Notes: generated by a model from the letters alone, not told the origin. A stretch of DNA of 19,508 nucleotides from an uncultured Oscillibacter sp. (GCF_910587525.1 NZ_CAJULS010000032.1:1-19508), one strand, 5' to 3'. Numbered from the stretch's first letter, positions 6,690-13,984 are shown. Translations and numbers: made by a program.

Positions 6690-6865
6690 TTTTTGTCAAG
6701 CCCTTTTCAAAAATCTTGCAGGGGTGTGGGCGCAAAGCCCCCATGGATGCCGCGCAAAGCGCGGCTCGCCGCTCTCCAGCAAATGCCGCTTTTACTACTT
6801 CCGTACTACGTTTCAGCGCAAAGTCACGCCGGGATGCGCCGAGATATGCGAAGAACTCTCCCAAA
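6690..6865. repeat. Intergenic stretch resembling a dispersed repeat
   Basis: No believable gene lies between the promoter at 6680 and the transposase remnant. The stretch opens with a CAAGCCCTTTTCAAAAATCTTGC-like hairpin region, then GGG-rich/CCC-rich short inversions, including a perfect GCCGCG-CAAAG-CGCGGC hairpin (6749-6765). An open frame on the minus strand (6682-6864) is rich in Ala and Arg with no ribosome binding site, and I treat it as non-coding. It resembles intergenic filler repeated in Oscillospiraceae genomes; that is from memory and was not tested. Confidence 0.35.
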
Positions 6866-6915
6866 CGGCAAATGGCGGAAACGCCTGAAAATCAAGGCTT
6901 TGCCGCCATTTGCCG
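6866..6915. repeat. 50-nt inverted repeat (large hairpin)
   Basis: A perfect 13-bp outer stem, CGGCAAATGGCGG (6866-6878) with CCGCCATTTGCCG (6903-6915), continues inward with AAA/TTT and GCCT/AGGC after single-base bulges, leaving an 8-nt loop. No T tract follows on either strand, so it is not an ordinary terminator. Confidence 0.75.
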
Positions 6916-6940
6916 AGTTACATAAGGTTAGGGCTGGAAA

Positions 6941-7654
6941 TTATAAAATCTTTACAGGAATTCTTGACACGACCCATAATTCTTGCACGACAATATCCCC
7001 TTCGTGCGGCGTAGGAATGAGCGTATTCTTAAGATAGTCCAGAAATTTTTCGCGGGTCGTTCCACCTCTGTAAATCGTATAGGCAGTCTCGCTATTGAGT
7101 CCTATGGAGGAAAGAATCGTGGTATTGGCAGGCGTATTCAAGGGAGTCTTGCCTACTGACTGATCCCCGCCAATGGCCCGCCCATAGCGGCGGTTCAAGT
7201 CCGTGTTTACGCCGCTTTCCATCAGAAATACCAGTCTATCCGCTTCGCATTGCGTTATCATTTCACTCCAGGCTTTTCTCACTGCCACAACATCGAACAC
7301 GCTCCCGCTCTGCCGCGTAAAAGGACTTCTTTTTGTAAACATCACCAACCCGATCACGGCTTTTCGCACCGTTTTGTTACTGACAGACAGTCCCTGCTTT
7401 TCGGTGATCCCGTCAATTGTGATATCCGGCTGGACTATGATTAGATGGTCAATAGCCTGCAAGTCTTCCTCTGTCAGGGCCGGTTTCCTTCCTCGCTGAC
7501 TGGTTTGCAGATCTACACTGCCAATTTTCTTCATTTGTCCGCTCAAACGATACACTGTGCCCGTACTCACCTGGAAACACTTTCCCACTGTCTGCGCGTC
7601 GTGGGTCTGTTCATATGCCTCTACCAGTAGTTTGCGCGTCTCATTATGTAACAT
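6941..7654 (-). pseudogene. IS630-type transposase, inactive remnant
   Basis: The frame is open for 237 codons from ATG 7652-7654, against roughly 330-350 for intact relatives. The N-terminal HTH with the linker RGRKPAL (55-61) and the block ESGVNTDLNRRYGRA (146-160), then TPLNTPANTTILSSI, are clearly IS630. Two defects are visible. The first catalytic Asp of the usual D-E-S motif is Met (M145 in FLMESG). Homology also stops after GDIVV (219-223, base 6986), exactly where the second catalytic Asp (normally in MDN) and then the Glu should follow; the last 14 codons are unrelated sequence. It is therefore dead as a transposase. Confidence 0.88.
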
Positions 7655-7706
7655 TGCTATCACTTTCTGATAACATTCTACACCCTGCTATTTTATTGGA
7701 TTGCTA
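6986..7706 (-). mobile_element. Truncated IS630-family insertion sequence
   Basis: The transposase-proximal end probably lies at a TA near 7705-7708 (minus: TATAGCAATCC...), in keeping with TA targets of this family. The distal end is lost: no inverted copy of that sequence is seen near 6941-6986. Boundaries are approximate. Confidence 0.55.
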
Positions 7707-7714
7707 TAAATTGT

Positions 7715-7819
7715 GAGGTGGACGATATCATACAGTATATTAAGAACGGCAATAAAGAGCCGGAATCCCAACATGAAGACTATGCCGCCGGTCTGGACAA
7801 ACGGCCCTGCCGCTGGTAA
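7715..7819 (+). pseudogene. 3' tail of an unrecognised gene, cut by the IS remnant
   Basis: A 34-codon open stretch ending at TAA 7817-7819 reads EVDDIIQYIKNGNKEPESQ and onward to KRPCRW. It is charged and protein-like, unlike the shadow frames. It has no start codon or ribosome binding site of its own and begins within a few bases of the IS end, so it looks like the C-terminus of a gene whose front was removed. No family is recognised. Confidence 0.4.
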
Positions 7820-7868
7820 AATGATTCCATCAGCACCCGCCCGGCAGAGGGCGGAAGAGGAGGTCCAT

Positions 7869-9512
7869 ATGGCTTCAAAAGAGAAAAAGGGCGGCTTTCT
7901 GCGCTGGCCCTGGAATGTGGTGATCTATGTACTGTTGGCGGCGGCTCTGCGGCTCTTCGCCGTCCCCGTCATCTTGGCTTTACTGTACATCCAGGAAAAA
8001 AACAACCCCCACGGCCAGGCGGAGGGCTACTGCCTCAGCCGCACCCGAAAGCGGCTCACCTGGCTGATCTGGGCGCTGCTGGTGCTGGCGGTGGGCGGTG
8101 CGCTGGTGTATATGCTCCCCGTGGGTCTGCGGCAGGACCGAACCTATTGGGACACTATGGACTATGTGACCTTGGCCCTCTGCGGTGTGGGTGGTCCCCT
8201 GTTTCTCATCGGCGGGCTGTATCTCGCCTATGCCGCCATCCGGGACGCCTTCTTCCCGGCAAAAAGCGCCCTGGCCCAATCTATCCGCAGCCAGCTGGCC
8301 TACCCGGACGAGGCCCCGCCGGTGGAAGAGCTTTTCGCCATGGTGGACAACGACCTGAGGGACCACGCCCAGTGGTTTGGCCCTGTGGGCGTCGGGCAAA
8401 CGTGGGTCCTGGGAGACAGCGTGAACAAGATCGACCGCATCCGGGGAATCTTCGTGGTCAACGAACTCCACCAGCACCACACCCAGACCGGCGTCCGCAC
8501 CCGCCGCGATATGGAGCTGGTGCTCATCGACGACCGCTGGCAGCGGACCGTTACCAGCTTCAAAAGCCTCAAAGACCTCCAGGCGGCGGCGGAGTGCCTG
8601 CACCTGCGGGTGCCGGAGGCTGCCTGGGGTTCCAACAGCCAGAATATGGACTTCTGGACCATGGACGAGAGCCGCCGGGAGGCCTTCGAACGGGACTTCC
8701 GCCAGCGGCAGAGCCGCCGCGCCTCGGAGAAGGCCCAGCAGGAGCTCCTCAGCGACGGACCGCAGGACATGATCTTAAAGCGCCGGGACGGCCAGGTGAC
8801 CTCCCGGGTCACGGCCGCCCTGGTGACTGAGCAGCTGCAGCGCTGTCTCGCCGGAGAGGAAACCGGCTTTGAGCTGACGCCCACCCGCCCCGTGGCAGGC
8901 GGAGGCCGGATCCTCCGCTCTCTGGACTGCCTGATCCAGAAAGAGGCAGCAGATGAGCGGAAAGTCCTGCTCCTGCTGGAGCTGGCGCCCAACGGGGCGG
9001 AGCAGAATCTGGCCTTGGCGCTGGCCACAGATGCCCGGCGGGCAGAGGATATCCTGCGGGCCTGGCTCCGCCGGGAGGCCCCGGACCTGAGCGGCTGGGA
9101 GCTGCGGCGGGTTTACGGTGTCTCCAACCAGGCAAGACCCCAGGCCCGGCGGCAGGCGGCCCCGGATGAACTGGCACTGCTGTACGCCAGCGGCGCGGCG
9201 GAGCGCCACACCACCTTCACCCGGGAGGACGTCCAGATCGCGGCGGAAGGACTTGTGGACGGGACGTACCAGAAGGTCCGCCTGTCCCTGGGGAAAAAAT
9301 TCCTGTGGATGGAGATCGAGACCGGGGACAAATCCGACGCCCGGTGTACGGTGAGGGCCGCCCGGCCGGACCCGGACAAGCTACGCTTTTTTAAAGCGCG
9401 GACCTCTTCCCGCCAGGCGGCGGCCTGGCTGACGGCCTATTATGGCGGCAGTTTCCTCCCCGGCGGCCCGGATTGGAGGGACGATACCAGACAGATGGAG
9501 AAGCAGAAATAG
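7869..9512 (+). CDS. Membrane protein of unknown function, 547 residues
   Basis: I do not recognise the family. Three hydrophobic segments lie near the N-terminus (about 14-41, 64-83 and 98-122). A long soluble region of about 420 residues follows, rich in Arg, Glu, Gln and Ala, with an alternating alpha/beta look (for example IRGIFVVNELHQHHTQ, MELVLIDDRWQRTVTSF and a later KVRLSLGKKFLWMEIE). No catalytic motif stands out. ATG 7869 was chosen for AGGAGG (7858-7863) 5 nt upstream; the frame is open further upstream but runs through the IS-damaged region. The Sel1-repeat gene follows on the same strand 160 nt later. Confidence 0.8.
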   Translation: MASKEKKGGFLRWPWNVVIYVLLAAALRLFAVPVILALLYIQEKNNPHGQAEGYCLSRTRKRLTWLIWALLVLAVGGALVYMLPVGLRQDRTYWDTMDYVTLALCGVGGPLFLIGGLYLAYAAIRDAFFPAKSALAQSIRSQLAYPDEAPPVEELFAMVDNDLRDHAQWFGPVGVGQTWVLGDSVNKIDRIRGIFVVNELHQHHTQTGVRTRRDMELVLIDDRWQRTVTSFKSLKDLQAAAECLHLRVPEAAWGSNSQNMDFWTMDESRREAFERDFRQRQSRRASEKAQQELLSDGPQDMILKRRDGQVTSRVTAALVTEQLQRCLAGEETGFELTPTRPVAGGGRILRSLDCLIQKEAADERKVLLLLELAPNGAEQNLALALATDARRAEDILRAWLRREAPDLSGWELRRVYGVSNQARPQARRQAAPDELALLYASGAAERHTTFTREDVQIAAEGLVDGTYQKVRLSLGKKFLWMEIETGDKSDARCTVRAARPDPDKLRFFKARTSSRQAAAWLTAYYGGSFLPGGPDWRDDTRQMEKQK

Positions 9513-9672
9513 AGCAAAAGGCCTGGATGCTCCGAAGTCCAGACCGCAGGGGCCGCCGCCCCATTCTTCGGCGTTTGGCCGGTTTCCAAATATTCCCTTG
9601 GCGCTCTTACATATAGAGTCAACGCGGAAAACCACATTGACTATAAATCAAAGGAAAGGATCGTGTTGCAAC

Positions 9673-10911
9673 ATGGCATTGAGCAGTGAGGTAAAACAGG
9701 CTCTCCAGGACATCTACTACAATGAGCGGACAGGACGGGGCAAAGAGGCCTTCGCCCTGCTGGAGCGGGCCTCCGCCAACGGGGACGGGGACGCCAGCTG
9801 TGTGCTGGCCCGTTGCCTGTGCGGGTATCAGTATGTGTGGCGGGGCCACGGCTTCCCGGAGGATGACGACCGGGCCACCCAGCTCCTCCACAAGTCCGTG
9901 GAGCAGGGCAGTGCCCTGGGCGTGCTGGTGGCCCTGCGCAGCGGGGAGCTGACCCCGTCAGTGCAGAAGAAGATGCCCTTTGAGAGCCTCCAGCAGGCCT
10001 TTGACCAGGCGGAGGAGCTGGCGAAGGATGGAGACGCCTTCTCCCAGTATGTGGTTGGCAACTCCTACTTCTGGTGGGACTTCCTGCGCATCCAGAACAA
10101 GGGCAGGGACTCCTTCCCCAGTCAGGCGGAGTTCAAGGCCTACTTAATGGAGAACATCTCCAAGTGCGAGGACTGGTTCTGGAAGGCCTTCCGGGGCGGC
10201 GTCTACTTTGCCGCCAACAACCTCAATCAATATTACACCAAGGGCGACGAGGACATCATCGCCCCCCAGCCGGAGAAGGCGAAGGACCTGTGGAAGATTG
10301 GCGCGGAGTACGGTCACCCCATCCATCAATCCATCTACGCCGATGAGCTGAAAAAGGCGGAGCAGTACGAGGAGGCCCTCCACTGGCACACCCAGGCCGC
10401 CGAGGGCGGCAACCCCGGTGACTGGTATGAGGTAGGCGAACTCTATTTTGCCGGCAAGGGCGTTGAGAAGGACGCCGCCCGCGCCGTCTCTTTCTACGAA
10501 AAAGAGCTGGCCCGGGACCCCGGCCATACCGGGGCCAACAACATGCTGGGCAAGGCCTACTTCCTGGGCGAGGGCGTCCAGCAGGACTACGCCAAGGCCT
10601 TCCATCACCTCTCCTTCGCCTACTATGAGAGACAGAACAAGTGGGGCGTGTTTTACCTGGCCAAGTGCTGCTTTTACGGCCTGGGCACTCCCCAGGACTA
10701 CGGCAGAGCCCTCCAGTTCCTAAAGGAGGTGGACTGGGCCAACCGGGAGGCCGACTATATGCGGGGCTGCATCTACGCCCGGGGCCTGGGTGTGCCGGAG
10801 GACATCAAAAAAGGCGTGGAGTACCTCCAGAAGGCCGGAAATTTCGACAAAGCCAAGGAGGAACTGCTCCACTACAAGAAGACCCTCTTCGGCAAGTGGA
10901 TCCGGCGGTGA
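9673..10911 (+). CDS. Sel1-like / tetratricopeptide repeat protein
   Basis: A 412-residue helical-repeat protein, likely a cytoplasmic scaffold; there is no signal peptide or membrane span. Sel1-type units repeat through the sequence, with clear G-Y-x-G-x-G-V-x-x-D-x-x-x-A signatures: GELYFAGKGVEKDAARAVSF, GKAYFLGEGVQQDYAKAF, KCCFYGLGTPQDYGRAL and GCIYARGLGVPEDIKKGVEY, plus more divergent units nearer the N-terminus. ATG 9673 is the first in-frame start after AAAGGAAAGG (9651-9660); spacing is rather long (12 nt). The 160 nt separating it from the upstream membrane-protein gene hold no terminator and no clear promoter, so co-transcription is possible. Confidence 0.88.
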   Translation: MALSSEVKQALQDIYYNERTGRGKEAFALLERASANGDGDASCVLARCLCGYQYVWRGHGFPEDDDRATQLLHKSVEQGSALGVLVALRSGELTPSVQKKMPFESLQQAFDQAEELAKDGDAFSQYVVGNSYFWWDFLRIQNKGRDSFPSQAEFKAYLMENISKCEDWFWKAFRGGVYFAANNLNQYYTKGDEDIIAPQPEKAKDLWKIGAEYGHPIHQSIYADELKKAEQYEEALHWHTQAAEGGNPGDWYEVGELYFAGKGVEKDAARAVSFYEKELARDPGHTGANNMLGKAYFLGEGVQQDYAKAFHHLSFAYYERQNKWGVFYLAKCCFYGLGTPQDYGRALQFLKEVDWANREADYMRGCIYARGLGVPEDIKKGVEYLQKAGNFDKAKEELLHYKKTLFGKWIRR

Positions 10912-10936
10912 TCCCACTCCCGAAACCGCATAAAAC

Positions 10937-10965
10937 AGCGCCCGGAGCCAATGGCTGCGGGCGCT
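10937..10965. terminator. Shared terminator between the Sel1 gene and the DUF1576 gene
   Basis: Stem AGCGCCCG-g-AGCC / GGCT-g-CGGGCGCT has the loop AAT and one G/G mismatch. It is followed by TTTCT on the plus strand and TGTTTTATGC on the minus strand, so it works for both converging genes. Confidence 0.82.
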
Positions 10966-10991
10966 TTCTGCTGACTATGGTGAAAAAACGT

Positions 10992-12377
10992 TCACTCTGC
11001 CGCCGGCGGGACGTCCTGCTCCAGGATCGGCTCCTCCTTCCGGTCCTCTTCCACCTGCTCCGTGCGCCAGCGGGAGACGTCGATGGGATCGCTCTCCTCA
11101 AACAGGTCGTAGTAGTCCTGGTCCCGCAGCTTGGGGTTGCGGTGGCGGACAATGGCGGTGACGGTGGGATAGAGGACGATGGCGATCAGTCCGCCGGAAA
11201 AACCGTTGTTGTAGAGGTTCAGCCCTGCCACGGGACCACCGGTCTGGAGCACCAGGGCCGAGTGGATGAAGCCTGCCAGAATGCCGAAAGGCCAGCCGAA
11301 GTGGCCGGAGATGGGGGCCAGAGTGGTGCCGAAGAGGCCCGCCAGCTGCAGAGCGGGATAGTCCGGCGTATAGTGCATGCCGTAGGCGCCCAGGGCAATG
11401 CCCACCATGACAGGGGTGATGTTCAGCGCATGCTTTCCGAAGGCGGAAAAGCCCATGATGGTGAAGATGCCCCCCAGGGTGGGCCCGTTGAGCTGGCCCC
11501 CTACGATGAAGATATAGGCCATGCCGATCAGGCCGTTGACGCCGGTGTTCACCAGCACCGGCCCCGCGCCGAACATGCGCAGGTAGTCGCTGGGGGCCCG
11601 GCCGGTAGTGGACAGCAGCCGCCGGTACCCGGCCCAGACGGCCCAGAAGGGCATCCCCGTACCGAAAAAACCCGTCAGGATGAAGACGGCGCAGATGATT
11701 CCCAGGATGATGGCGAAGGTGCCGTTATACTCTGTGGCCCAGTACATGGCGGAGTCCGGATGGTCACCGAAGGCGGTGAGGATGGGCACGATCATCATAG
11801 CGAAAAGGCCGCAGGCAAACCCCATGTTGTAGAGGTTCATGCCGTTTTGGACCTTGTAGGTGTAGGCCGAGAGGGAGGGCAGGATGAAACCGATGACCAC
11901 GCCGGTAAAAATCCCCAAGGGCAGGCTGGCGTGGATACTGCCAAGACCCATGTAGCTCACCAGCGGCGCCAGAGACGTGGCCAGCAGGGCCACCGACGCA
12001 TGCTTGGAAAAGGGCTCCCGCTGGTATTTGGCGTACAGCCAGGTACCCAGTATAATGGGCCAGATATTCAATATATTCTTCCCAAACAGGGAAAAACCCG
12101 CCATCAGCCCCATCTCCACCATGGTAAAGCCGTTGAAGGGGTCTTTGGACAGCTTGATGAGGCAGATGGACAGGATCATCACAAGGCCCGAGTTCACCAG
12201 CGCCGCACCCACGCCGCCGATGGACACGTAATCCGTAATCAGCAGGTCCTGCATGGTGACGATATGGTAGAGGCCGATGGGGATCTCCATAGGATCGTCC
12301 AGCAGGATGCCCAGCAGGATCATGATGCCGGCCACAGCTATGGTGCCGGGAAAAATTTTCTCGTAGCGATTGTGCAC
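10992..12377 (-). CDS. DUF1576 family multi-pass membrane protein
   Basis: A 461-residue protein of about ten to twelve membrane spans; its function is unknown. It is made of two homologous halves: GFSLFGKNILNIWPIILG (94-111) matches GFSAFGKHALNITPVMVG (309-326), SLAPLVSYMG matches TLAPISGHFG, and MNLYNMGFACG matches LNLYNNGFSGG. The tail (about 411-461) is charged and cytoplasmic-like. I start it at GTG 12375-12377, which has AGAGGGG (12385-12391) 7 nt upstream. An in-frame ATG at 12405-12407 lies only 5 nt from the -10 hexamer, at or before the transcript start, and has no ribosome binding site. It is transcribed alone. Confidence 0.88.
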   Translation of the reverse strand: MHNRYEKIFPGTIAVAGIMILLGILLDDPMEIPIGLYHIVTMQDLLITDYVSIGGVGAALVNSGLVMILSICLIKLSKDPFNGFTMVEMGLMAGFSLFGKNILNIWPIILGTWLYAKYQREPFSKHASVALLATSLAPLVSYMGLGSIHASLPLGIFTGVVIGFILPSLSAYTYKVQNGMNLYNMGFACGLFAMMIVPILTAFGDHPDSAMYWATEYNGTFAIILGIICAVFILTGFFGTGMPFWAVWAGYRRLLSTTGRAPSDYLRMFGAGPVLVNTGVNGLIGMAYIFIVGGQLNGPTLGGIFTIMGFSAFGKHALNITPVMVGIALGAYGMHYTPDYPALQLAGLFGTTLAPISGHFGWPFGILAGFIHSALVLQTGGPVAGLNLYNNGFSGGLIAIVLYPTVTAIVRHRNPKLRDQDYYDLFEESDPIDVSRWRTEQVEEDRKEEPILEQDVPPAAE

Positions 12378-12412
12378 ACTGTTTCCCCTCTTTCGCGCTT
12401 CTCTCATTGTCC

Positions 12413-12441
12413 ATTATAGATGAAAGAATACCCACTGGCAA
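12413..12441 (-). promoter_or_regulatory. Promoter of the DUF1576 gene
   Basis: Minus strand -35 TTGCCA (12441-12436), 17-bp spacer, perfect -10 TATAAT (12418-12413). The transcript start is expected near 12406. The small transposable element begins 20 bp upstream of the -35. Confidence 0.85.
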
Positions 12442-12460
12442 GAAAAATCTTGTCGGGTTT

Positions 12461-12625
12461 TTAGGCCCTGTTTGATCAATGGCGAAATGCTCAACAGCGA
12501 GAGATTTTTTTCACCGGTCAAGGCGGTTGGACACAGCCATCTCTGTGTATGGCGAGAAAATCAACGCAAAGCGGCGGGAAAAGGTCCGTCGTTTGGGTGT
12601 TTTGGTATTTTTCAACGAGGCCTAA
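12461..12625. mobile_element. Small non-autonomous transposable element (MITE-like)
   Basis: About 159 bp between GGCC ends (12464-12622) is flanked by TA on each side. The left end reads TTAGGCCCTGTTTGATCAAT. The right end on the minus strand reads TTAGGCCTCGTTGAAAAATA. Both match the IS5-type end at 19431, whose first 20 bases are TTAGGCCCTGTTTGAAAAAT: the left end is identical over 15 bases, and the right end matches over TTAGGCC and TTGAAAAATA. No coding capacity is visible. It contains a small ACACAG/CTGTGT hairpin (12531-12548). Confidence 0.75.
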
Positions 12626-13605
12626 TGCATCCGCGCCCGCAGCGCCTCCAGATTCCCCTCCATCAGGGAGAGGTAGGTGGCTCCCGCCTCCAGGTCCGCT
12701 TTCGACACATTGTGACAGGTGTGGAACATGGCGCTGTCCACCCCGGCGGCCTCAGCGATACCGTCCGCCACCAGGTGGTTGGAGAACTCGATATACCACA
12801 CGGTTCCCAGACCCTCGTCCCGCACCTTCTCCGTCAGAAAAGCCACAGTGGCCGCGGAGGGCTCCGTCTGGGCCCCGCAGCCGGGGAAGGCGGCGTAGTA
12901 GTCCAGATCGTAGGCCTCGGCGAAGTACCGCAGGGGAAAGCGGTCCCCAAAGACGATGGTCCGCCGGTCCAGGCCGTCAAAAAAGGCGGAAAATTCCCTG
13001 TCCAATTCCCCGATCTGGGCGGCGCAGGCCTTCGCATTAGCCCGGTAATCCTCTCCGTGCGCCCCGTCCAGCTCCGCCAGAGCCTCTCCCACCGCCCGGG
13101 TGACAGCGGCGGCATTCCGTGGGGCGGTCCAGACGTGCTCATCCATGCCCACTACTTCTCCGAGACCGTGGCCCTCATGGCCCCCGTGGTCATGCTCTTC
13201 TTGTCCGTGGCTGTGGCCGGGGGAGGCCTGCATCCCCTCCCGGGTCTCCTCCTCCAGCAGCTCCACGCAGTCCACCATCCGCAGGCAGCGGCCCTGAAAG
13301 TCGACGTTGTCCAGAATGGTATCCACCCAGTGGTCCGACTCGCCGCCCAGATACACAAACAAATCACACTCCCGCACCGCCAGGATATCCGCCGGAGTGG
13401 GCTCATAGGAGTGGCTCTCAGCCCCCGGAGGCAGCAGCAGCGTCACCTCCGCCAGGTCTCCGGCGGCGGAGCGGGCAAAGTCATAGGCCGGGAAGATGGT
13501 GGCCACCACCTGGAGCTTCTCCGCTTTTCCGGCCTCCTGCCCCGCCGGAGCGCAGGCCGTCAGAAGATAAGCGCACAGCAGCGCCAGCGCGATGATTCGT
13601 TTCAA
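12622..13605 (-). CDS. Zinc ABC transporter substrate-binding lipoprotein, ZnuA/AdcA type
   Basis: Captures zinc outside the cell and hands it to a ZnuBC-type permease. It has 327 residues. A lipoprotein signal peptide (MKRIIALALLCAYLLTAC) has the lipobox L15-T-A-C18. Cluster A-I features include H65 in ESHSYEPTP, a His-rich loop HSHGQEEHDHGGHEGH (131-146) and H157 in DEHVW. The third His of the family motif is replaced: FGDRFPLRYF (219-228) has Asp221 there. I start at TTG 13603-13605, with AGAGGG 7 nt upstream; a TTG six codons earlier has no ribosome binding site. No permease or ATPase genes are adjacent. The stop codon is formed at the edge of the small transposable element. Confidence 0.9.
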   Translation of the reverse strand: MKRIIALALLCAYLLTACAPAGQEAGKAEKLQVVATIFPAYDFARSAAGDLAEVTLLLPPGAESHSYEPTPADILAVRECDLFVYLGGESDHWVDTILDNVDFQGRCLRMVDCVELLEEETREGMQASPGHSHGQEEHDHGGHEGHGLGEVVGMDEHVWTAPRNAAAVTRAVGEALAELDGAHGEDYRANAKACAAQIGELDREFSAFFDGLDRRTIVFGDRFPLRYFAEAYDLDYYAAFPGCGAQTEPSAATVAFLTEKVRDEGLGTVWYIEFSNHLVADGIAEAAGVDSAMFHTCHNVSKADLEAGATYLSLMEGNLEALRARMH

Positions 13606-13626
13606 TGTCGGTCCCTCTTTCAAATA

Positions 13627-13641
13627 TGAGAATCATTTTCA
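13627..13641. promoter_or_regulatory. Zur-type (Fur family) operator
   Basis: Read on the minus strand, TGAAAAT-G-ATTCTCA is a 7-1-7 inverted repeat matching the Fur-family core TGATAAT-N-ATTATCA. It covers the expected transcript start of the zinc-binding lipoprotein gene, so zinc-loaded Zur would repress it. Assignment to Zur rather than Fur or PerR rests on the target gene. Confidence 0.82.
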
Positions 13642-13647
13642 AATGCG

Positions 13648-13675
13648 AGTATACCACACCCGCCGCAAAAAACAA
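13648..13675 (-). promoter_or_regulatory. Promoter of the zinc-binding lipoprotein gene
   Basis: Minus strand -10 TATACT (13653-13648) preceded by TGG (extended -10), 16-bp spacer, -35 TTGTTT (13675-13670). Confidence 0.7.
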
Positions 13676-13687
13676 CCACCGTTTTTT

Positions 13688-13703
13688 GTAAAGGTTCCTT
13701 GAC
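13688..13703. promoter_or_regulatory. Upstream XRE operator copy
   Basis: GTAAAGGTTCCTTGAC is an inverted repeat of the form GTAAAGG-NN-CCTTnAC with one mismatch. It overlaps the -35 hexamer (13699-13704) of the XRE gene. Confidence 0.75.
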
Positions 13704-13727
13704 ATAGCCCTATTTCTGTGGTATAAA
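13699..13727 (+). promoter_or_regulatory. Promoter of the small XRE regulator
   Basis: TTGACA (13699-13704), 17-bp spacer, TATAAA (13722-13727) preceded by TGG (extended -10). A very strong consensus match, which makes repression by the flanking operators likely. Confidence 0.88.
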
Positions 13728-13731
13728 TACC

Positions 13732-13747
13732 GTAAAGGGTCCTTTAC
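13732..13747. promoter_or_regulatory. Downstream XRE operator copy
   Basis: GTAAAGGGTCCTTTAC is a perfect 7-2-7 palindrome at the expected transcript start, 44 bp (about four helical turns) from the upstream copy. Confidence 0.8.
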
Positions 13748-13768
13748 ATTTTTGCAGGAGGTGTTTAC

Positions 13769-13984
13769 ATGGAAAATAAAGTGGAGCAGCTGCGCAAGGC
13801 CCGGGGACTGAACCAGGAGGACTTCGCCCGGGCCATCCGGGTGTCCCGGCAGACGGTGAGCTCCATTGAAAACGGCAAGTACAACCCCTCGCTGGAGCTG
13901 GCTTTCACCATCTCGGACTTTTTCGGCCTGCCCATTGAGGAAATTTTCATCCATGAGAGGAGCGGTTCTGATGAAAAAGAGTAA
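13769..13984 (+). CDS. Small XRE-family regulator, 71 residues
   Basis: A single-domain HTH_3 DNA-binding protein of the short type often paired with a membrane protein in Firmicutes. LRKARGLNQEDFARAIRVSR (8-27) and QTVSSIENGKYNPSLELAF give the five-helix domain. ATG 13769 has AGGAGGTG 7 nt upstream. Its promoter carries two near-identical palindromes, so it probably represses its own operon. Its last 14 bases overlap the start of the next gene, which indicates translational coupling. Its role beyond autoregulation is unknown. Confidence 0.92.
   Translation: MENKVEQLRKARGLNQEDFARAIRVSRQTVSSIENGKYNPSLELAFTISDFFGLPIEEIFIHERSGSDEKE

Noticed and set aside
6682..6864. A 60-codon minus-strand open frame in the repeat-like block
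   Set aside because: It has no ribosome binding site and its composition follows the GC-rich inversions; more likely repeat sequence than protein.
7713..7868. Upstream extension of the 547-residue membrane protein
   Set aside because: It passes through IS-damaged DNA and another frame's gene tail; AGGAGG at 7858-7863 points to ATG 7869.
9513..9672. Possible promoter before the Sel1-repeat gene (TATAGA at 9612)
   Set aside because: No -35 hexamer lies at an acceptable distance; no terminator is seen either, so read-through from the upstream gene is as likely.
10641..12419. A 592-codon plus-strand open frame
   Set aside because: It runs opposite to the clear DUF1576 gene, is rich in His, Gly, Gln and Arg as antisense frames of GC-rich genes are, and has no ribosome binding site.
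12472..13629. A 385-codon plus-strand open frame
   Set aside because: Antisense shadow of the zinc-binding lipoprotein; it crosses the small transposable element and lacks family signs.
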